Assembly (NCBI GenBank): GCA_018304425.1
Contig: JAGVWE010000007.1
Coordinates: 1-64,000 of the forward strand
Reading direction: 5' to 3'
DNA from: Candidatus Iainarchaeum sp.
Lineage (GTDB): Archaea > Iainarchaeota > Iainarchaeia > Iainarchaeales > UBA10219
Length of the DNA: 64,000 nucleotides
Part shown: positions 1-6,881 of the stretch, piece after piece
Numbering within the stretch: the first letter of the stretch is position 1
Layout: each line of letters starts with the position of its first letter
The notes under the pieces: model-generated
The model's database searches: none
What the model was told of the DNA's origin: nothing
The model's input: only the letters and a program-made list of their open reading frames with translations
Program-made: the position numbers and the translations under genes

Positions 1-100
1 CGCCTACGTCCGCAACCAAGGCGATGCGTTCCAACGCACACTCGCCGACTTCTCCCACACAAAGGGAATCCCCACCCTTTAGGGTGGGGAGGATGTCAAT
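1..100 (+). mobile_element. right end of an IS200/IS605-type element, 3' end of tnpB
   Basis: An open frame from position 2 to a stop at 80-82 encodes the last 26 residues of a protein ending ..HTKGIPTL. The stop lies inside a perfect hairpin: 9-bp arms at 70-78 and 81-89 with a 2-nt loop. The sequence GGATGTCAA follows the hairpin at 91-99. A stop codon inside a GGGTGGGG hairpin followed by GGATGTCAA is the usual right end of archaeal and bacterial IS605/IS1341 elements carrying tnpB. In that family the same end forms the 3' part of the omega RNA that guides TnpB, and the guide is the flanking DNA, here from about 100 onward. The rest of tnpB lies outside the window. The assignment rests on the end structure, because too little protein is visible to be decisive. 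Confidence 0.65.
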
Positions 101-598
101 CGGACAGGAAGGCACCTTAACTATGCCGCTACCCGCAAGATGCTGAGGCTTTGCCTGGAAGAGGCAGGAATCAAAAAGCGAGTGAGTTTTCATACCTTCC
201 GCCATAGGAGCTATACCCGTTGCGTCCTTTCCATGGGGGAAAGCGCTACGCAAGCTCGCCATGGCCACATTGTAGGCAAGTCCCAAATGGGCCGGATTTA
301 CACTAATCTATCCGACCAAGAAGTCGACGCCAAATACGATGCGATGACCGGGAAGGCAGTAGAACAGGTACAACCAAAAGGATTGGTTGAAAGCAAGGTC
401 TGCCTCCGCTGCCAGGCCAAGAATAAGCCCACGAATGTATCCTGCGAGTCTTGTGGCATAAGCCTAAATCCAGCTGCGCTGGTGGATGACCAGGAAATGA
501 TGGAAAAGGCAATTGCCAAGCTTGCAGGCCTTTTATCAAAACTCGTAGAACAAGCGGTCGAAGAAAAAATGAAAGTTCGGGAGGTAATGAAAGGGTAA
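101..598 (+). pseudogene. tyrosine recombinase/integrase, C-terminal fragment cut by the IS element
   Basis: The frame opens directly out of the IS end (first internal ATG at 140) and encodes the catalytic C-terminal part of a tyrosine recombinase. HTFRH carries the box II His-x-x-Arg. RHGH and then RIYTNLS follow, with the Tyr of IYTNL as the likely nucleophile. After the catalytic domain comes a four-cysteine zinc ribbon (CLRC...CESC, about residues 88-107) and a Lys/Glu-rich helical tail, as in many archaeal XerA-like integrases. The N-terminal part with the first catalytic Arg is absent, so the gene is interrupted, presumably by the IS605-type element. It is the only recombinase fragment I can see in the window and probably mobilised the small-gene island that follows. 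Confidence 0.75.
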
Positions 599-848
599 CT
601 GTTAACACACTTACAAAATCATTATAAATAACTTTAAAGAATATGTTAATAACAATTAGAGCGATTCCGAGCTTTTCGGAATTATGTAGGGCAGAGTGCC
701 ATAGAACAAAAGGTCTAGGCATAGAATGTGGCAAGCGCCATTGCCTAGATTCTCTGTTTTTGACGATGTCTTTAAGCCCAAGTGGGTGTGGCATCGTGAG
801 AACGGGGAGCATTCTCTATCGTAAGCAGCCACCTGAAGGCAGGGGGCA
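599..848. other. intergenic region with TATA-like sequence and nested inverted repeats
   Basis: No convincing protein is encoded. A TATA-like ATTATAAATAA lies near 622. Downstream are inverted repeats: ATTCCGA/TCGGAAT around 662-680 with a 5-nt loop, and 8-bp arms at 714-721 and 742-749 enclosing a smaller stem. ACGATG/CATCGT pairs further on. This could be a structured leader of the small-gene operon or a non-coding RNA. I recognise no family. Confidence 0.3.
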
Positions 849-1205
849 TTGCACGCATGGAGGATTATCCCCGTGTATTGTGTATCGAAATTATCGTGGC
901 AGCAAAGAAAAATTATTGGCTTTTTGAAGGCGTCTAGCCCATCTACTATACGTCAGACTGACTTGGTTGAACGTATTCTCAAGGATAAGCTTGACGGATG
1001 CTTCTTCCCGGAAAGAAGTGCAAACAAGCGCAGATGCATAAGAATGCGTTCTATTTCTGCAGAACAGTTAAAGATGTATGCGTGTGTGCGTGCGTCTGTT
1101 TGCCGTTCTGTTAAAGCTCTCATTGAGCGGAAGCTACTTGAAAGGGATGAAGCGGGCAGATATGCGCTAACTCATAGGGCGAGCATGCTGGAGGCCGTAA
1201 AATGA
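849..1205 (+). CDS. winged-helix-like DNA-binding protein, first gene of the small-gene operon
   Basis: The 118-residue basic protein has a plausible winged-helix arrangement. LSWQQRKIIGFL (about 20-31) could be helix 1. YACVRASVCRSVKALIERKL (about 77-96) reads as the recognition-helix region, followed by a wing-like LERDEAGRYALTHR. I infer a regulator role from this pattern only. GTG codons at 876 and 885 would remove the first 9-12 residues and are equally good starts, because no clear ribosome-binding site marks 849. Its stop overlaps the next start (ATGA), so it is co-transcribed with the following small genes of the element. Confidence 0.5.
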   Translation: MHAWRIIPVYCVSKLSWQQRKIIGFLKASSPSTIRQTDLVERILKDKLDGCFFPERSANKRRCIRMRSISAEQLKMYACVRASVCRSVKALIERKLLERDEAGRYALTHRASMLEAVK

Positions 1206-1357
1206 ATTGGGCTGTTTATAGCCTCCAACAGCTGGAGAAGCTCTTACGGCTAAATCCAGAGCTTAAGCAGTTTATTGAAACCTATGAGAAGAAGCGCCTG
1301 GAAACTACCACTCCACCAGCGGGTGAAGGTGAGGAATTAGCGGGGGGAAGCCCATGA
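1202..1357 (+). CDS. small hypothetical protein, 51 residues
   Basis: This short frame starts at an ATG that overlaps the upstream stop (ATGA) and ends in a TGA overlapping the next ATG, so translational coupling on both sides supports it. The product starts MNWAVYSLQQLEKLLRLNPE and is mostly amphipathic helix with a Pro/Gly/Glu-rich tail. There is no membrane segment and no recognisable domain. A helical adaptor or a regulator subunit of the mobile element is possible but only a guess. Confidence 0.5.
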   Translation: MNWAVYSLQQLEKLLRLNPELKQFIETYEKKRLETTTPPAGEGEELAGGSP

Positions 1358-1563
1358 TGAAGGTTTCCGGGAGTGAGCTAGGTAAAGCCCATTACCTAAG
1401 CCTGAGAGAGCGATCCCATCTAGAGGAATTAATTGTACACTCGCCTTGTCAAAAGCATTGCGTGTTTTGTCAGGCTCTTCTGGAAAAACTTTCTTCTGGT
1501 AGACGATTAAAGATTCCGCCAAAGAATGGCCGGCGTTCTGTGTGGAGAGACCTAGAAGCGTGA
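1354..1563 (+). CDS. small hypothetical protein with a Cys/His cluster
   Basis: The 69-residue product follows the previous gene with an ATGA overlap. Its middle reads HSPCQKHCVFCQALLEK, a compact group of three Cys and two His (about residues 29-40) that could hold a metal ion. The C-terminus is basic. I do not recognise a family. The tight packing with both neighbours suggests a component of the same integrated element, perhaps a small nucleic-acid-binding protein. The next gene's Shine-Dalgarno site lies just past its stop. Confidence 0.45.
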   Translation: MMKVSGSELGKAHYLSLRERSHLEELIVHSPCQKHCVFCQALLEKLSSGRRLKIPPKNGRRSVWRDLEA

Positions 1564-1586
1564 TGTTTAACCCAAGGAGGAATTCA

Positions 1587-1844
1587 ATGTTTCACAACAG
1601 ATTTCGAAACGACCTAATCGCATATATGAAGGCATGCAAAGATAAGGAAGTAGAGCAGATTCTTGTCCAAGATCTTCGGCACCAACTCGCTGAATATGTT
1701 GGTTCGGATCGGACAAAGTTGAAATTTGCTGAGGATCACTTAAAGAAAATAGGGTTCTTGCTGAAAGAGAATACAATGGCGTATCGTGTGAATTATGCGG
1801 TAATTCCAAAATACTTGGAAGATCCGCACCAGCTTTTATTGTAA
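1587..1844 (+). CDS. hypothetical protein, 85 residues, strong ribosome-binding site
   Basis: The start at 1587 is fixed by AAGGAGG at 1574-1580, six bases upstream. An in-frame upstream start at 1542 would add 15 residues but has no such site. The protein begins MFHNRFRNDLIAYMKACKDK and is a soluble charged helical protein without an obvious motif. Its C-terminus (IPKYLEDPHQLLL) is hydrophobic but too short for a membrane span. The full Shine-Dalgarno site contrasts with the many leaderless genes of the chromosome and fits a gene inside an operon of a mobile element. Confidence 0.55.
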   Translation: MFHNRFRNDLIAYMKACKDKEVEQILVQDLRHQLAEYVGSDRTKLKFAEDHLKKIGFLLKENTMAYRVNYAVIPKYLEDPHQLLL

Positions 1845-1862
1845 CCGTGCAAGGGTAAACCA

Positions 1863-2411
1863 ATGAGTCAAAATGCACCAGCGAAGGGGGATCAACTTAA
1901 GGTAGAGCTCCGCCGGGAGCTAGTTAAACAATTGATTCCCCGACAATTTTCTCAATCGGCCATAGCTACAAAATTAGATGTTAGTCGCTCTACCATTCAA
2001 AGGGATGTAGAAGCTATTAAGGCAAGAATTCGGGATGAGACTTCAAACAGCCGGCCTAGTGACTTTCTTGCCGGCATCATCATCAACCATGAGGTTATTC
2101 TCCGTGAGCTGTGGAAACTTGCGGATTCAACTTCACACCCAAACATCAAATTAGGGGCGCTTAAGCAAATCAGCTCACAATGGATTGCTCACACTGAATT
2201 GCTATACAAATTAGGGTTTATCAATGAGGCAGTGAAGGGAACACCAGAAAACTTGAGTTTTGTGGACTACTTGAAGCGCGCGGCTGATGAGAAGAAGGCC
2301 AGGGAACTTATGCGCGTGAAGGGTTCTGGGGAACCCACGAAGGCAGGGTTTTGCTTGCAATGTGGGAGTAAGGAGCATTTCCGGGGCGAATGCGGGTTGC
2401 CGTTGGGTTAG
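1863..2411 (+). CDS. helix-turn-helix protein with a C-terminal CCHC zinc knuckle
   Basis: The N-terminal half (about residues 15-55) reads as a helix-turn-helix: QSAIATKLDVSRSTIQRDVE is a textbook recognition segment of the resolvase/Trp-repressor type. A helical region follows (60-150). The C-terminus holds CLQCGSKEHFRGEC at about 164-177, which fits the zinc-knuckle spacing C-x2-C-x4-H-x4-C exactly. Zinc knuckles of this kind usually bind single-stranded nucleic acid and are familiar from retroviral Gag and eukaryotic RNA-binding proteins, so one in an archaeal element is notable. The arrangement could suit a small-terminase-like or replication-initiation role, but neither is shown. It is the last and largest gene of the operon. 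Confidence 0.6.
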   Translation: MSQNAPAKGDQLKVELRRELVKQLIPRQFSQSAIATKLDVSRSTIQRDVEAIKARIRDETSNSRPSDFLAGIIINHEVILRELWKLADSTSHPNIKLGALKQISSQWIAHTELLYKLGFINEAVKGTPENLSFVDYLKRAADEKKARELMRVKGSGEPTKAGFCLQCGSKEHFRGECGLPLG

Positions 2412-2461
2412 TTGTCAATTATTCTTCAATTAGCAGCAATGGGTTATAGGAACGGAGTGGG

Positions 2462-2501
2462 GTTGTGTTTAAAACCACTTTTAGGGGATCTTAAACACAA
2501 C
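2462..2501. terminator. perfect 11-bp inverted repeat between convergent genes
   Basis: The arms GTTGTGTTTAA (2462-2472) and TTAAACACAAC (2491-2501) are perfect complements with an 18-nt loop. The repeat sits between the end of the zinc-knuckle gene and the end of the small minus-strand gene, where a bidirectional transcription terminator would be expected. There is no long T-run, so an operator or an RNA-processing hairpin is also possible. Confidence 0.4.
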
Positions 2502-2524
2502 AGATTTACTTTATGTGCTCTGCC

Positions 2525-2671
2525 TTAGTTTGGGCAACACGTTCGGCAATGATTTCTTTGGATTGATTTGATTCCATGTGTTAGGCAGACCGTATCTTCT
2601 ACGGTTTGCCCATTTTTTTGCACGAGCATGGCTTTGCCACAGTCAAGGCAGGTAATTTTATGGGGCTCCAT
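2525..2671 (-). CDS. small Cys-rich protein, 48 residues, putative zinc-binding
   Basis: The frame starts MEPHKITCLDCGKAM and ends HCRTCCPN. It contains a CxxC near the N-terminus, a middle CLTHG and a C-terminal CRTCC, enough ligands for one or two zinc ions. A GGAGGG sequence lies about seven bases upstream of the ATG (minus strand, near 2679-2684), which supports translation. Nothing on the plus strand competes with it. Similar tiny zinc proteins are common in archaeal plasmids and viruses, where they act as DNA-binding or protein-interaction factors. The specific role is unknown. Confidence 0.55.
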   Translation of the reverse strand: MEPHKITCLDCGKAMLVQKNGQTVEDTVCLTHGIKSIQRNHCRTCCPN

Positions 2672-2886
2672 TCGAAATCCCTCCTAGTATAATAGGTCAC
2701 CACTTGCATTTAAATGTGTGTGTATTCTGGGCTTGCAGCGTGACAATGAACAGTGCATACGTCGATTCCTCTAAATAACTATTTTAGGGGTAGAGTGCGG
2801 ACTTAAGGTGGGGGAAGCCTTTGGGCGCAGCAAGGGTAGGTAGACTTAAATGAATGACTTAACACACGTTATTACAGGGTGGAGAT

Positions 2887-3468
2887 ATGCCAACGATTAA
2901 GAAAGACGCATCCTCAAAAACCGTGATTTATGACTTACTAAAAGATCTGGAAAACCCCTTGCCAGAAAGAGATATCATTCTAACTTGCCACCTGTACTTA
3001 GAGTTTATAATGGATGAAATTTTGATGGAATATTTCTGTCCGTCTAGCTTGAAGGAGTATTCTAATGGTCGAAGAGGAAAATTTAGTGAAATTCTTATAT
3101 TTTTGGGTTTCTTTAAAAAAGTGAATCTACTGCAGGCTGTTGGGATTATTGATACAGACCTTGCCAAAGGAATTTTCTTGCCTATAAATAGCACTCGCAA
3201 TGCCGTATCCCATAATCTTGATATGGGTGAGGTCACCTACAAAGGTAACCTAATCATTCAAGGAAATGGGTTGGAAGAATACAAAAAAGACAGTATAACT
3301 GCATGGACCACTTTAAATGCTGTTGTTGGTGTGTTACTTGAACAGCCAAACAAATTTTGGCGGTCTCATTTGGAGTTTAAACTTGAGAAACCAACTATTC
3401 ATATTGGTGGGAGAGCCTCCCTATTTATTGAACTAGGGAAAGAGGAAAATAGCACCGAAAAAAATTAG
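2887..3468 (+). CDS. HEPN-like protein, candidate ribonuclease toxin or effector
   Basis: The 193-residue protein is alpha-helical in its first 120 residues and contains STRNAVSHN (about 105-113). This matches the R-x4-H signature of HEPN domains in its common RN-x3-H form. HEPN proteins are often RNA-cleaving toxins, CRISPR accessory nucleases or abortive-infection effectors, though some only bind nucleotides. GGTGGAGAT precedes the ATG as ribosome-binding site. No nucleotidyltransferase partner is adjacent, and the neighbour 3465-3722 is a convergent winged-helix protein. The island location and the motif make an antiviral or toxin role a reasonable inference. The C-terminal 70 residues look beta-rich and are unassigned. 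Confidence 0.5.
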   Translation: MPTIKKDASSKTVIYDLLKDLENPLPERDIILTCHLYLEFIMDEILMEYFCPSSLKEYSNGRRGKFSEILIFLGFFKKVNLLQAVGIIDTDLAKGIFLPINSTRNAVSHNLDMGEVTYKGNLIIQGNGLEEYKKDSITAWTTLNAVVGVLLEQPNKFWRSHLEFKLEKPTIHIGGRASLFIELGKEENSTEKN

Positions 3469-3722
3469 CCCTTCATTTCCTTTATTTTTTTCAATGCAGC
3501 CTTACCTTCCTGGGTTAGGCCATAGATACTGATGTTTCTCTCACTTGGATTCAAACGCTTGACAAGGCCATATTTTCCTAATTCCCCTATTGCCTGACTA
3601 ACTGTAGGCCTATGTGAGTTAAGCTTTTTGGCCAAATCGGTGGGATTGTTAGGGATTGACAGAGCTTCCAAGATCTTTGTTCTTAATTTACCCCTTCTAA
3701 CGAAAGAAACGACCTTCCACAT
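3465..3722 (-). CDS. winged-helix transcriptional regulator
   Basis: This 85-residue protein is a single compact winged helix of the ArsR/MarR type. RTKILEALSIPNNPTDLAKKL supplies the first helices, NSHRPTVSQAIGELGKYGLV the recognition helix, and RNISIYGLTQEGKAAL the wing and last helix. It ends four bases inside the end of the HEPN-like gene on the other strand, so the two are convergent. A role in controlling the HEPN gene or the downstream secreted-protein gene is possible, but there is no direct evidence. Confidence 0.75.
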   Translation of the reverse strand: MWKVVSFVRRGKLRTKILEALSIPNNPTDLAKKLNSHRPTVSQAIGELGKYGLVKRLNPSERNISIYGLTQEGKAALKKIKEMKG

Positions 3723-3814
3723 GCTAATAGGGGCATTTTTAGGGGTTTTAAGAGAGCGTTAGAAAGAGCGTAGGATTTTATAAAAACTTCCATTACTGTA
3801 AGTTAAGGTCAGCA

Positions 3815-4228
3815 ATGAAGAAACGATATATTTTGGCCGCATTAATTATTCTGGCTCTACTGGGATTTCTATTCCCATCTGAAACGAAGGATAAAACATA
3901 CGCTGATGAAGAGGCCGATAAAGGACGGGCAGAAAAAGAAATAAGTGCCGCAATAAGCGAGATTAAAGGTTGGCTCAACGTAAACGAAGTGGGGGTGTTT
4001 GATTGGGAAGGGCTTGCTAATCCAAAAGGAGATGGCATAATTGTCGCTGGCTCACATAATAACGAAAGAATAATTGCGTATGTGGTAAATTTGGAGAAAT
4101 CTAATTATGAAAGAATATGCGCGATAAATGGCACAGGCATGCAGTACTTAGATAGAAGGGTTGCTAATGGTAAAGTCCAATATTGCGAAAATTTAAGCTT
4201 CGATGATGTAGAAAATTTTTTTAAATAA
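3815..4228 (+). CDS. secreted or membrane-anchored hypothetical protein
   Basis: The protein opens with a basic start (MKKRY) and a hydrophobic stretch ILAALIILALLGFLF (residues 6-20) that can serve as an uncleaved anchor or signal peptide. An acidic helix follows, and then a domain of about 90 residues with two cysteines in the last third (ERICAIN, VQYCENL) that could form an extracellular disulfide. I do not recognise the fold. The gene is low in GC like the rest of the island. The ATG stands alone after an AT-rich region with a possible TATA box near 3776. Confidence 0.55.
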   Translation: MKKRYILAALIILALLGFLFPSETKDKTYADEEADKGRAEKEISAAISEIKGWLNVNEVGVFDWEGLANPKGDGIIVAGSHNNERIIAYVVNLEKSNYERICAINGTGMQYLDRRVANGKVQYCENLSFDDVENFFK

Positions 4229-4319
4229 ATAAATCTGGACACTGTTTCGGTCGCGGTTTTCCTGAAGTCTATCCTAAGTCTGGAATGCCTAACTAAAGTT
4301 TACTAGCTAACACTACGTT

Positions 4320-4871
4320 TTAGTGTTTCCAGGGCGTTGGTTTTGAGAAGAAGTCTGGCTGCCAACCACATTTGTAAATGGTCGCAGACTTGATACCAAT
4401 TGATTCCATAATTCTCAGAGTTTCTTTGATTATCTCTGGTTCTAGCTTAGCATATAACAGTTGCGTTTTTACAGTATCGAGTTCTTCCGGATGTTCTAGG
4501 GCATTTCTCATTTCCCTTGAAATGGAAAGTTTTTCAACATCGTTGAAGGCACTAAATGCCGCCCCCGTCGTGAGTTGTTTCAGTAGGGGGGCTGTTGCCG
4601 CCGGTTTATAGATGTGCGGGACGCCAGTGTCAAAAGTTTGCAGCCATCGAGTGATGGAAAATTTCCTGCTGTTTGTTTGGTTCGTCTGCCTTCGAACCAT
4701 GGCATCAAAACCAATCCATGCAAAAACGAGGGCGGCTCGCAGGAAGGCTCTTTCATCAAATTCTCGGTTCGTATAGTTGGGAAGTTTGTGTATTTCCTCA
4801 GCTCTTTCCAAAAAGAGCCTCGAATCAATGATTGATTCGGCATCGTATCTGACGATTGTGAAGTTTATCAC
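4320..4871 (-). CDS. HEPN-like protein, partner of an upstream membrane protein
   Basis: The 183-residue helical protein carries SREMRNALEHPEE (about residues 120-132), again the RN-x3-H pattern of HEPN domains. An N-terminal FDERAFLRAALVFAWIGFDAM resembles the first HEPN helix pair. The start lies two bases after the stop of the upstream membrane-protein gene, so the two are almost certainly one operon. The likely reading is a membrane sensor plus a cytosolic HEPN effector, or a HEPN protein with a non-nuclease scaffolding role. The catalytic Arg and His are both present, so activity is possible. Confidence 0.5.
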   Translation of the reverse strand: MINFTIVRYDAESIIDSRLFLERAEEIHKLPNYTNREFDERAFLRAALVFAWIGFDAMVRRQTNQTNSRKFSITRWLQTFDTGVPHIYKPAATAPLLKQLTTGAAFSAFNDVEKLSISREMRNALEHPEELDTVKTQLLYAKLEPEIIKETLRIMESIGIKSATIYKCGWQPDFFSKPTPWKH

Positions 4872-4873
4872 CT

Positions 4874-6388
4874 CTACACCTTTGCAGCATTGCGATTAAA
4901 CCATTCCTTGATTTTTTTACGCCATTTGGCCAATCGTGGCCTGAATGTTCTCACGCTATTCCAAGAGAATACATTGCGCTGAGCATCTTGCCAACTCACT
5001 GTATGAATTGTTTGTAATGCGCCCACCACTAGACTAATTACAATAGTCAGCACACTAAAATATGCGGTGGCCCACACAACTTTCTGATTCTGTGCTTCTT
5101 GGAAATTTTGGTCTTCTTTTTGGTGTTTTTCTTCGAGCAACCGGCCTTTTTCGAGTTCTAGCTCGTCGATTCTTTCCCGTATTTTGCTTAACTTATTTCT
5201 AACTTTTTCGCCGTAATCTAAAAAGAGGTCTGTTGCGTGCTTGAATTCGTTTCCCATAAACGTGTTGGCGAGGTAATTCTTGTATTCTTCGGGTAAATCG
5301 CTGGCCTCAATGCGTGTTTTTACGTGGGCGATGAAACGTGCAAATTGAGTTAATTCACCATCTCGAAAATCTTCCAAGAGGTTCCTTTGCCGGTGGAAGG
5401 CTTTAAGTTCCACGTCGATAGAATTCATCGTGAAATTGCCGTCTTGTTCTTTAGCCGCTAGTGCTTCAGGCCAATAGGCATTGCAGTCTCCTGCTGTGGA
5501 GGCTTTTATATCTAGCCCCGGAACGGCTCCTGCTAAGCATTGGTATCTTTTTTGCAAAAAATAATCCGAGTAGTATTGCAAAAATCCCTGCCATTGCGCT
5601 AACCTTATAGCGTTGAGAACATCGTTGTTTCCTCCATCGCAAGAGTTAAGGGGTCGGCTAAATGGTGGGCTTGGCAAATTTGTATAGAGCACAAGTCGAT
5701 CAGTCCTTTCGCTGCTGGTTTCGTCAAAGGCAAAAATAACTTGGTTGCCTCCATATTCCTTTACGAAAAATCGGGGTGACGAGAACAGCCCGCCAATATT
5801 TATCAATTGTTGTGAAAACTTCTTGGATTTGTCGAGCGGAACTTCATACCACTTGTTTGGGGAAGGCACAGTCAAACGCCCGAAGTAATCGTTTTGCGTC
5901 GTCCCTATGACCACGATGGCCCCAGAACCGTAGGAACTGCCTCCTGTGGATGCAGACACCCCAAAAACGGTTTCGGCAACACCCAAGTATTTGTCATTCT
6001 CATTCGCAAACCAAGGCGATTCGGAAGAGGTTATGCACTCTTTTTCTGACTGTGTTTCCTTCACCACGCAAAAAGCGTCGGCAGCGTAGCGTTCTGTCGG
6101 ACTTTTATCCCAAAAAGGAAAACTGCAGTTTAAGTCCATTGTTGAGAGGCCTTGGGCTTCGAGGCGTGTTTTCCATTGTAAGCAGAGGTTTGTGTCGTGG
6201 CCAACTGGAAACGGTGGGGTTGGAGAAGCAGTGGAAAGATTCAAAGCTTTGGTGTAATCTGGCATGCGGCTTAAGTCGTATCCTATTGAAACCAAGAGCT
6301 GGTAGTTTGTGACCCCGCAGACTTGTTCTTTGGCAAATGCAAGTGGAACTAAAAGCAAGGCAAGAGGCAAAAGAAGGTGCAAACGCAT
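4874..6388 (-). CDS. exported protein with C-terminal coiled coil, membrane span and cytoplasmic tail
   Basis: The 504-residue product starts with a clear signal peptide (MRLHLLLPLALLLVPLAFA). A large Cys-containing extracellular region follows to about residue 370. A coiled coil (about 385-430) comes next, rich in Glu and Lys (KIRERIDELELEKGRLLEEK). One membrane span follows (VWATAYFSVLTIVISLVVG, about 436-456), then a basic cytoplasmic tail of about 45 residues. This is the layout of a type I surface receptor. The HEPN-like gene follows at once, suggesting that an extracellular signal could be passed to a cytosolic RNase-like partner. No family is recognised for the ectodomain. Confidence 0.6.
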   Translation of the reverse strand: MRLHLLLPLALLLVPLAFAKEQVCGVTNYQLLVSIGYDLSRMPDYTKALNLSTASPTPPFPVGHDTNLCLQWKTRLEAQGLSTMDLNCSFPFWDKSPTERYAADAFCVVKETQSEKECITSSESPWFANENDKYLGVAETVFGVSASTGGSSYGSGAIVVIGTTQNDYFGRLTVPSPNKWYEVPLDKSKKFSQQLINIGGLFSSPRFFVKEYGGNQVIFAFDETSSERTDRLVLYTNLPSPPFSRPLNSCDGGNNDVLNAIRLAQWQGFLQYYSDYFLQKRYQCLAGAVPGLDIKASTAGDCNAYWPEALAAKEQDGNFTMNSIDVELKAFHRQRNLLEDFRDGELTQFARFIAHVKTRIEASDLPEEYKNYLANTFMGNEFKHATDLFLDYGEKVRNKLSKIRERIDELELEKGRLLEEKHQKEDQNFQEAQNQKVVWATAYFSVLTIVISLVVGALQTIHTVSWQDAQRNVFSWNSVRTFRPRLAKWRKKIKEWFNRNAAKV

Positions 6389-6881
6389 AAGTAAAATCAG
6401 TTACAAAACCTAAATAAATCAACCCCCCAAAAATAATTCTCCTCTCTTGGAAGTAGGCTTTTCTTCCTGCATTTCTTGGCATTGCCTAATAAGGTCAAGG
6501 AGCTCAATAATGCCCTGCTAGGTTAAGTGAAGGGCATGCCCAGCCAATTTTTTGAGCCTTGGTTATCTTTTGAGGGCAACTTTTATATACCCCTTGGGAC
6601 ACATGTACATGGCCAAAGGAACTTGCTTTGAACTAGGGGGCTAGTGCCCACCGGTGGCTTTGAACCGAGGGTTTCGGTTCCGCTAATTCGGTATATATAG
6701 TTTCTCGGGAGGAAGGTATGTATGCCGGTAGCGCAGCAAGCCTATTATGACAGAGTCTTTTGCCTTAAAGTGCTTTGACTAATTTTATTTTATCGTGAAT
6801 ACCCCGTGCTCTTGGCGCGGGGTCATTCATTAGATAAGCAGCGTAATAGCGATTTTTGTTGTTTCTAGCTTCTAGCTTGCG
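6389..6881. other. gene-free region with two TATA-like boxes and a palindromic block
   Basis: I find no protein longer than a dozen codons. TTTATATACCC at about 6589-6599 and GGTATATATAG at about 6691-6701 look like archaeal TATA boxes. Between them lie the palindrome CCACCGGTGG (6648-6657) and a small hairpin GAACCGA/TCGGTTC (about 6662-6681). Downstream, GGGAGGAAGGT precedes an ATG that opens only ten codons. A short structured RNA transcribed from the first box is possible. Nothing matches SRP RNA, RNase P RNA or a tRNA by eye. Confidence 0.3.

Noticed and set aside
6640..6720. tRNA or T-arm-like sequence (GAACCGAGGGTTTCGGTTC)
   Set aside because: No acceptor or anticodon arm can be formed around it, so it is just a small hairpin.
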